From: Bacillota bacterium | GTDB lineage: Bacteria > Bacillota > Clostridia > Lutisporales > Lutisporaceae | Assembly (NCBI GenBank): GCA_023230985.1 | Contig: JALNWH010000078.1 | Location: forward strand, 1-9,285 | Reading direction: 5' to 3' | DNA length: 9,285 nt | In this document: in pieces, positions 1-4,982 of the stretch | Layout of the letters: the number at the start of each line of letters is the position of its first letter | How positions within the stretch are numbered: position 1 is the first letter of the stretch | Notes under the pieces: model-generated | Seen by the model: only the letters and a program-made list of their open reading frames with translations | What the model was told of the DNA's origin: nothing | The model's database searches: none | Made by a program: the position numbers and the translations under genes

Positions 1-40
1 CAAACCCTATCATTAATGATATTGCTTGATATGTATCCAT
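1..40 (-). CDS. Holin-like toxin (TxpA/BsrG-type), 5' end only
   Basis: The reverse strand starts with ATG at 40-38 and reads MDTYQAISLMIGF before running off the left edge. This is the typical opening of the small putative holin-like toxin family (Hol-Tox), whose known relatives include Bacillus subtilis TxpA and BsrG; they begin with a similar M-x-x-Y-E-x-L-x-x-M-I pattern and continue as one hydrophobic membrane helix of about 30-60 residues in total. The start is fixed by a near-perfect Shine-Dalgarno AAGGAGGTGG six bases upstream. Members with known function insert in the membrane and are controlled by an antisense RNA (type I toxin-antitoxin); many others are only predicted. The antitoxin RNA, if any, would lie past the left edge. 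Only 13 codons are visible, so the family assignment rests on the N-terminal pattern plus the leader architecture. Confidence 0.72.
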   Translation of the reverse strand, partial: MDTYQAISLMIGF

Positions 41-77
41 CAGCAACCACCTCCTTCCTTTTAAGAAGTGAGATGGA
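36..77 (-). promoter_or_regulatory. Leader hairpin sequestering SD and AUG of the holin-like gene
   Basis: In the minus-strand RNA, CACUUCUU (from 70-63) pairs along its full length with AGGAGGUG (from 55-48), giving eight consecutive pairs including two G-U wobbles around a seven-base loop AAAAGGA. Just outside, UCCAUC (77-72) pairs with GAUGGA (41-36), which contains the start codon; the two stems are separated by one base on one side and six on the other, with a possible extra U-G pair. The structure would hide both the Shine-Dalgarno core and the AUG. On the plus strand the wobble positions become A-C mismatches, so the fold is specific to the toxin-sense RNA. Pairing was worked out by hand without energy calculation. 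Sequestered translation starts are known for type I toxin mRNAs such as bsrG; that this one works the same way is inference. Confidence 0.6.
47..56 (-). promoter_or_regulatory. Very strong Shine-Dalgarno of the holin-like gene
   Basis: On the minus strand this reads AAGGAGGTGG, almost fully complementary to the 3' end of 16S rRNA, with a six-base spacer to the ATG at 40-38. It is stronger than the sites in front of the two full-length envelope genes here. Such an extended site on a tiny toxin-like gene is normally useful only if access to it is controlled; see the hairpin at 36-77. Confidence 0.85.
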
Positions 78-114
78 AACCGCACACTGCTTTATCCGAC
101 TACCTTCTTTTAGT

Positions 115-143
115 ATAGTATCATAGTTAAATATTATAGACAA
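115..143 (-). promoter_or_regulatory. Candidate sigma-A promoter for the holin-like gene
   Basis: The minus strand shows TTGTCT (143-138) as a -35 element, a 17-base spacer ending in TGA, and TACTAT (120-115) as an extended -10 (TG-n-TACTAT). Transcription would begin near 108 and give a leader of roughly 65-70 bases, long enough to contain the complete hairpin at 36-77. A second -10-like hexamer, TATACT, overlaps at 117-112 but lacks a well-spaced -35. The -10 matches consensus at four of six positions. The promoter sits in the 135-base gap after the SLH gene stop, so the toxin-like gene can be an independent unit. Confidence 0.45.
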
Positions 144-175
144 TAGCAAGTCCGTGGACTATCGCGACAGGATTT

Positions 176-1633
176 TTAAAAGTTCACGACTCTTTCTCGG
201 TAATCGGTTTTGATTTCTTTTTGCAAATAGGTGATAAGGCGATTTATTAAATTAGCGGCTTCACCGCGGGTTAGTTGTTTATTTGGTTCTATCATTTTTT
301 CCCCATTAGTATCAATCATTTTCAAATCTTCCGCTACATATATTGATTTTCTTGCCCAGTCCGGTATCTCCATTTCATCGGCAAAAGTCTTGCCCAGGTT
401 AAATGTTGATATATCTTCTAATCCCAATGCCCTGATAATTATCGTTACAGCTTGTGCTTTTGTAAGCAGTTCTTCGGGGCTAAAGGTATTGTATTCGGTG
501 CCTTTCATAATATCCAGCTCTACAGCCCTTTTTATATAGGGATAATAGGGGTTTTCCGGATCTACGTCAAGAAATATTATATCTTCTTGGACTTCTTTTC
601 TGGATTTGGGTTTCTTTGTTTCCATTTCCGGTTCCAAACCGCAGGCTTTTACCAAGGCTCTTGCAAATTCAGCCCTGTTTATCGGTGTTCTGGGATTGAA
701 ATATCTGGTGTCACCCGCCATTACACCTAAGCTGAACAGCCTGTTTATATCCTTTTCCGCCCAATATCCGGTTATGTCAGTGTATCCCGGTATAGGTAAG
801 GGAAATAGTTTTGGCATTGTAGTGAGTTTGAGGCTTCCTTCTCCTGTATTCCTTTTCGTTGTCCTTGCAGTTGTTATTACCGGCATATCATAATTATATG
901 TGAGAGTATTTTCTTCTTTCTCACTGATTATATAGCTTTCTCTAAAGCTGATTTGGTTTGGTACGCTTTGTTGAGATATTATTTCTTTTTCTCTTATGTT
1001 TGTAACTCCAAAGCTCACTGAACCGGTGCTTTGTTGGACTGTTGCAGGTTGTGCTTGAGTAAATTCATATGTTATAAGGTGTCTTATGAGGGCTGTTTCT
1101 ACGGTACTCCATTCATTATCATATTTATAGGTCTCACCGTATATATTAATGATAACTTTATTACCGCCTTCATTATACACCTTTTTGCCATTCCAAGTAC
1201 CACCGGTATATTTTATTATGCTCTTGTCTTGAGTGGTTGATGATTTGTTAAATATATAATCTTGGAGAATATAATTTTTCCCGTCAACAGTTATGGTTTC
1301 ATTGATTTTTGCACTTGGATCAAATATTGTAGATGTAAGTGTCTGTTTTAATTCCGTATCTTTTTGTGCTTCCGTGTTATATACAACCTTTCTGGTAAGA
1401 CGAGAGTTGTTTTCTCCTATAAGGTTATAATCATAGGTTATCTTTTGGGAATCACCCTTACCGGATTGTGTTATTTTTACTTTTCCCAATAGTTCTACAG
1501 GTTTTCCTGAAAGAAAGGTTATTTCTTTATATTCAAATTCATTTTCTATGCCGGGTTCGATTATATCGGCATGGATTATTGATGTTGTTGCCAGGGTTGC
1601 TATTATGAGTATCAGCAGTATTGTTTTTTTCAT
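176..1633 (-). CDS. Exported SLH-domain protein, 485 aa, C-terminal anchor
   Basis: A Sec signal peptide is visible at residues 1-22 (MKKT, a hydrophobic stretch rich in I and L, and a likely cut after IIHA). Residues 23-280 form a region I do not recognise, rich in beta-prone and Thr/Ser/Asn-containing segments with no catalytic motif seen. Residues 282-471 hold three SLH motifs: YTDITGYWAEKDI...INRAEFARAL (about 282-332), LDVDPENPYYPYIKRAV...LTKAQAVTII (about 353-404) and FADEMEIPDWARKSI...LTRGEAANLI (about 415-471). SLH triplets are known to bind the pyruvylated secondary cell-wall polymer, so the protein is expected at the cell surface with the N-terminal part exposed. The TRAE-like signatures NRAE, TKAQ and TRGE each keep a basic residue. 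The start is supported by AAAAGGAGGA at 1650-1641, seven bases upstream. It lies downstream of another SLH gene on the same strand across a repeat-filled 186-base gap. The substrate or partner of the N-terminal region is unknown. Confidence 0.9.
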   Translation of the reverse strand: MKKTILLILIIATLATTSIIHADIIEPGIENEFEYKEITFLSGKPVELLGKVKITQSGKGDSQKITYDYNLIGENNSRLTRKVVYNTEAQKDTELKQTLTSTIFDPSAKINETITVDGKNYILQDYIFNKSSTTQDKSIIKYTGGTWNGKKVYNEGGNKVIINIYGETYKYDNEWSTVETALIRHLITYEFTQAQPATVQQSTGSVSFGVTNIREKEIISQQSVPNQISFRESYIISEKEENTLTYNYDMPVITTARTTKRNTGEGSLKLTTMPKLFPLPIPGYTDITGYWAEKDINRLFSLGVMAGDTRYFNPRTPINRAEFARALVKACGLEPEMETKKPKSRKEVQEDIIFLDVDPENPYYPYIKRAVELDIMKGTEYNTFSPEELLTKAQAVTIIIRALGLEDISTFNLGKTFADEMEIPDWARKSIYVAEDLKMIDTNGEKMIEPNKQLTRGEAANLINRLITYLQKEIKTDYRERVVNF

Positions 1634-1672
1634 TAAGGGTTCCTCCTTTTTTGAAAGTACGGGTTTTAACCA

Positions 1673-1699
1673 TAGGCGGTCACAGGCCGCCCCTACGCC
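1673..1699. repeat. GC-rich palindromic intergenic element
   Basis: GGCGG (1675-1679) and CCGCC (1687-1691) form an inverted repeat around a seven-base spacer, flanked by TAGG and CCCCTA that extend the symmetry imperfectly. The sequence is strikingly GC-rich against the AT-rich surroundings. From memory, GTAGGGGCGGCC-type palindromes are common dispersed intergenic repeats in Clostridia and related genomes. It lies just upstream of the 485-residue SLH gene and would be part of its leader if the genes are co-transcribed. It lacks a following U-tract, so it is not a standard terminator. Confidence 0.55.
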
Positions 1700-1708
1700 A
1701 CTGGGGTC

Positions 1709-1757
1709 ATTTCTTTGGGGTCCAAGATCCTTCGTCGCTATGCTCCTCAGGATGACA
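1709..1757 (-). repeat. Dispersed intergenic repeat, copy 1
   Basis: Positions 1724-1757 are identical over 34 bases to 4895-4928 in the other large gap, in the same orientation. The flank 1709-1723 (ATTTCTTTGGGGTCC) also matches 4878-4894 with small changes and a two-base length difference, so the homology is about 50 bases. On the minus strand the core begins TGTCATCCTGAGGAGC and ends GAAGGATCTT. This pattern recurs in non-coding DNA of many bacterial genomes, as far as I recall; here the two copies themselves establish it as a repeat. It encodes no protein and is absent from the coding sequences. Confidence 0.85.
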
Positions 1758-1810
1758 GTATAGGGAGAGTTCCTCAGGATGACAGGTGTAGGAGGAGCCT
1801 CAGGATGACA
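1745..1810 (-). repeat. Three direct repeats of CCTCAGGATGACA
   Basis: The 13-base unit CCTCAGGATGACA occurs exactly at 1745-1757, 1772-1784 and 1798-1810, with start-to-start distances of 27 and 26 bases. Spacers are purine-rich (TATAGGGAGAG, TGTAGGAGGAG) and resemble each other. The first copy is the end of the 34-base dispersed repeat; the others look like partial tandem copies of that end. The last copy stops ten bases before the stop codon of the 998-residue SLH gene, so the array fills the space immediately downstream of it. Confidence 0.85.
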
Positions 1811-1819
1811 GGTGGATAG

Positions 1820-4816
1820 TTATTCCACAAATATCATTATGCCCTTGGCTTGACTATCTACTATGGCATAAATCTTATCACCTAAAGTCAAGTCGCCTAG
1901 GCTTACTACTCTATCGTTTTTGATTATCATTGCATTGCTAGTATTTATAGTTTCTTTGGTGCTGCTTGGTTTCCATTCGCTGTCGAAATTACTGAATTTC
2001 TTTATATCAGCAAGTTTAAGTTGAGTAAATACTTCATTTATTGATTCTACTTCTCCTGATATATAGGTTTCAGTAAAGTTTATATTCTCTTTTCCCAGAT
2101 TGGGATCTCTTTTATATATATTGATGGCTATTGCCTCTCCATCTTCGTTTATCATTGCATAGGCCAGCATATGCTGACTTTTGAGCTTACACTTTTCATA
2201 GTGAGGTCCTTTATCGCCGGAGTATTGTTCCGGGTCATGAATGGTATATGCGTTATAATTTGGGGGAGCAAAGACGTTTTCTTTATCTTTTTTCTCCCAA
2301 TATCTGCTTGCAAGGAATGTATCTCTCGTTATATAGCTTTTTTCTACTACGTTGTCCAATATCTTGGTATCTTTGCTTACGTAATAATAGACCTCATCAT
2401 CATAATAATAATCCCAGTCGTTATTTATAAGGTATGCGATGGATTCCAAGGAAAAATTATCCTCACCCATATCATGTATATAGCCTTTTACAACATTTCT
2501 ATAGTCAAAACCGTTTGCATTTTCCAAAGATATGATGGCGGCGAAGTTTTGCCCTCCGGGAAGCTTATTCTTAACTAAAAAAGCTTCCTTATTATATGTG
2601 AGGTCGGAAATATCCAACAGTCTTCTGTCTTTTATTATAATAGTGCCTTCGTCAAAGGCAAGTTTTTCCCCGCCGGACAGTTTTATGGTATTGGTAGTCC
2701 ATTCGGTACCTATGGAACCGCTGTATACGGAGTCTTCGCTGACGCTCTTTAGAGTAATCTTGGCGATAGTCTCCGTGCCAAAATCATTTACGGTGGCAAT
2801 ATATGCTTCTATGCCTTTTTGCTTGCTCAAATCAGCAAGCTGCAAGGTCATGCCATCTTTGTATATTTCCGTATCCCTTTTTAGAGGAAATGTTTTTTCG
2901 CTGTTTACTCTTTCCCAATCAGGGTATTTATAGGACTTAACATCGCTCAGGGCAAGTCTGTATTCTGTAGGAAGTGTATCTAATATCTTTGCCTTATAGA
3001 TTTTCTCTACTTTTTGTCGTTTGGCCATGAGTTCAATGCTTTCTGCCCTGTGATCTTTATCGGAATTTATCTTTACCAAGTCCCCTACTTTTATATTATG
3101 AATCTTTATAGGGTAGCCTAAATAGGTTAGTGATGTTCGGGTATCGGTTTTGAATTTCATTGGGTTTTGTCTGTCTTCAGGGCGGGTCAGTATTATATCA
3201 TTACCGTCAACTTCTCTTACTCTGAGGACAGTTTTGTATTCCTTTGGCGCTTCGGGGGCATAGGCTGTAAATGCTTTTATGTTTTTTACAACCCTACCGT
3301 TTATTTCAAAAACAGCATCTTGTTCCGTATGAAGCTTGTCTATTGTTTCATAGTAATCGTTTATAGTGACGATTGTCCTGTCATCAAGCCCATAAGTCCG
3401 CAGATTGCCGTCATAATCTTCAAATTTAATAACTTTGCCTATATCATCTATGTATTTTATTATTCCGTCGATGTATTCCACATCATCATAATAGTCTACC
3501 GGTTCCATTATATCGAAATGGGTTAGGATACCGTTTTTATGAAGGGCTTTAACCGGCTGCCCCACTATTATGCTTTCTTCCCTTATGGGGCTGCCAAGGG
3601 AGGTAAATATTGTCTTTTCACCTGCTTTGACTTCCGTTATGTTTTTTTGATTGTCTTCTATTCTTATAGTACCTTTTTTATCGGAGTAGCTTATTTTTCC
3701 TTGAACGAAATCATATATTCCAAGGGCTGCATAGAGGATTTTATCTTCTTTGATGGCATATTCTACTGTATCACCGATGTTTAAAGCTGTGTGAGCCAGT
3801 GTTTTATTTTTTAAAATCACAGGCAGTGCATCATTGTCTCCTATAGCCACATCAAATTCCGTACCGTCAAAGTTTTCCATTGTATATAGCAGGCCTCCTT
3901 GGATTCCTGTTATTTGGGAATTGTAGTTTTGCCGGATTTTTGTAAGTCTGGCAACACCGGTTTTTATTTGAAATATATCCGGGTATTCCGTTATTATTTT
4001 ATTAAACAAGTCAGCTGCAGCTCCCCGGTTTATGCTGCCATTGGGTGAATAGGTATTTGGGTTTGTTGCGGGGAATATGTTTTTTTGCAATAGGGTTTCC
4101 ACAGCCGCAAGGTTACGGGGCTTTATATGGCTCCAATCGTTATAGCCATAAATAATGTTTATATCTGATTGGGATAGGTTTTCAAGTTCTAATGCTCTGG
4201 TTATCCATAGGGCCAAGTCTTGGCGGGGTATAGCCCTTTTCATGTTCTTCTTTTGTCGCTTGGCGTTAGCTATTTTTTCAGCTCTTAGAGCATCTCTGCG
4301 GGCTATGGTCATCCATTCTTTTTTTGCTTCTGCTACTACTTGGGCTTCTATGGCATTTTCTTCGGCTTGGGTAAGGGTTTCCATTTCCCTAAGGTCGTTT
4401 CTCGTAAGCATGCCTTGGGTTATGGCTTCTTCCATATAGCCTATAGCCCAAGCATCGGCCATATAATCTGTTGCTGCCTGACGATTTGTCAAGGCTTGTC
4501 TCTTTTCTTCGGCGGCTTCATCATGACCTAAGGCTCTTATCAGGTATGTAGCCGCTTCTTGATACGTTATAGGGGATGCAGGGTTGTATTTGGCTCCCGC
4601 ATTGCCTTGGATTATTCCTGCCATACGGAGTTTTAGTATGTTCTCGGAGTTCGCAGTTTGAGCGATATCAGTAAACACAGTTTTACCGGCTAGGGATTTA
4701 CCGTAAGCCGGGGCGGTGAAAATCGGTGGTTGGGCCATGGTTATGGTTGCTATTTGGGTTATTATCATGATTATGGCGATTGCAGCTATAGCTGTGCTTT
4801 TTAATTTTTGTTTCAT
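1820..4816 (-). CDS. Exported SLH-domain protein with tandem beta modules, 998 aa
   Basis: The signal peptide is residues 1-28 (MKQKLK, a long Ala/Ile core, likely cut after TMA). Residues 46-276 form an N-terminal SLH region: SLH1 about 46-97 (FTDI...ITYQEAATYLIRAL), SLH2 about 115-210 interrupted by a long charged helix, and SLH3 about 221-276 (WSHIKPRNLAAVETLL...INRGAAADLF). The rest, about 286-998, reads as seven or eight beta-rich modules of mostly 70-90 residues. Each opens with a pattern like GxIxxI and several carry a closing GDxVxx turn (IGDTVEY near 347, VGDLVKI near 577, LGDKIYA near 978). No enzyme motif was seen. Expected role: a surface protein bound to the secondary cell-wall polymer through SLH, with the modules forming an extended rod or S-layer-like lattice. 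Start: GGAGTG at 4829-4824 sits seven bases before ATG. It precedes another SLH gene and follows the TIG gene on the same strand. The SLH signatures are degenerate. Confidence 0.9.
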   Translation of the reverse strand: MKQKLKSTAIAAIAIIMIITQIATITMAQPPIFTAPAYGKSLAGKTVFTDIAQTANSENILKLRMAGIIQGNAGAKYNPASPITYQEAATYLIRALGHDEAAEEKRQALTNRQAATDYMADAWAIGYMEEAITQGMLTRNDLREMETLTQAEENAIEAQVVAEAKKEWMTIARRDALRAEKIANAKRQKKNMKRAIPRQDLALWITRALELENLSQSDINIIYGYNDWSHIKPRNLAAVETLLQKNIFPATNPNTYSPNGSINRGAAADLFNKIITEYPDIFQIKTGVARLTKIRQNYNSQITGIQGGLLYTMENFDGTEFDVAIGDNDALPVILKNKTLAHTALNIGDTVEYAIKEDKILYAALGIYDFVQGKISYSDKKGTIRIEDNQKNITEVKAGEKTIFTSLGSPIREESIIVGQPVKALHKNGILTHFDIMEPVDYYDDVEYIDGIIKYIDDIGKVIKFEDYDGNLRTYGLDDRTIVTINDYYETIDKLHTEQDAVFEINGRVVKNIKAFTAYAPEAPKEYKTVLRVREVDGNDIILTRPEDRQNPMKFKTDTRTSLTYLGYPIKIHNIKVGDLVKINSDKDHRAESIELMAKRQKVEKIYKAKILDTLPTEYRLALSDVKSYKYPDWERVNSEKTFPLKRDTEIYKDGMTLQLADLSKQKGIEAYIATVNDFGTETIAKITLKSVSEDSVYSGSIGTEWTTNTIKLSGGEKLAFDEGTIIIKDRRLLDISDLTYNKEAFLVKNKLPGGQNFAAIISLENANGFDYRNVVKGYIHDMGEDNFSLESIAYLINNDWDYYYDDEVYYYVSKDTKILDNVVEKSYITRDTFLASRYWEKKDKENVFAPPNYNAYTIHDPEQYSGDKGPHYEKCKLKSQHMLAYAMINEDGEAIAINIYKRDPNLGKENINFTETYISGEVESINEVFTQLKLADIKKFSNFDSEWKPSSTKETINTSNAMIIKNDRVVSLGDLTLGDKIYAIVDSQAKGIMIFVE

Positions 4817-4877
4817 TTTTATTCACTCCGATTAAATGTTTACTTTTCTAGTTTTTGTGGTGTGGTGCAGGGTGGTT

Positions 4878-4928
4878 ATTTCTTTCGGGTCAAGAAGATC
4901 CTTCGTCGCTATGCTCCTCAGGATGACA
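4878..4928 (-). repeat. Dispersed intergenic repeat, copy 2
   Basis: This is the partner of the repeat at 1709-1757: 4895-4928 is identical over 34 bases and the preceding ATTTCTTTCGGGT matches ATTTCTTTGGGGT. Both copies sit upstream of an SLH gene in the same orientation relative to transcription. The distance to the downstream start codon is similar (62 bases here, 76 at copy 1, measured from the inner edge). Confidence 0.85.
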
Positions 4929-4966
4929 TCCCCAAATTGTCATTCTGAACGCCAGTGAAGAATCTT
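4895..4966. repeat. Imperfect inverted repeat able to form a long hairpin
   Basis: The right arm 4938-4966 begins TGTCATTCTGAACGCC and ends GAAGAATCTT. It is a diverged copy of the dispersed repeat in opposite orientation to 4895-4928. In the minus-strand RNA the ends pair as AAGAUUCUUC with GAAGGAUCUU (ten pairs, one G-U), and the inner arms pair as AAUGACA/UGUCAU and the CAG/CUG region, around a nine-base loop. The middle of each arm differs and would form an internal loop. There is no U-tract after it in the minus direction, so it is not a canonical terminator, although it could stabilise the 3' end of the TIG mRNA or attenuate read-through. Confidence 0.75.
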
Positions 4967-4982
4967 ATGCTTCGGTAATTGG

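Noticed and set aside
149..160. AGTCCGTGGACT palindrome after the 485-residue SLH gene as a terminator
   Set aside because: Five-base arms with a two-base loop and no U-tract; too weak for a rho-independent terminator, and close to the putative -35 of the next gene.
1548..1763. Plus-strand frame of 71 codons crossing the SLH start and intergenic repeat
   Set aside because: It spans the antisense of a signal peptide and a non-coding dispersed repeat, so its translation has no independent support.
1745..1810. Short CRISPR array
   Set aside because: Only three 13-base repeats with 13-14 base similar spacers; too short and the spacers resemble each other. It is better explained by partial copies of the dispersed element.
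2171..2578. Plus-strand open frame of 135 codons and similar frames at 2532-2933 and 3167-3526
   Set aside because: They lie fully inside the antisense of the 998-residue SLH gene, lack recognisable domains or good ribosome sites, and have the composition expected of shadow frames.
4865..4893. Promoter with TTGACC (-35, minus strand 4893-4888) before the 998-residue SLH gene
   Set aside because: The -35 is good but the sequence 16-18 bases downstream is CTGCAC-like with no -10 resemblance.
4895..4966. Rho-independent terminator for the TIG gene
   Set aside because: The hairpin is long but has a central mismatch and no run of U after either arm, so a canonical terminator cannot be claimed.
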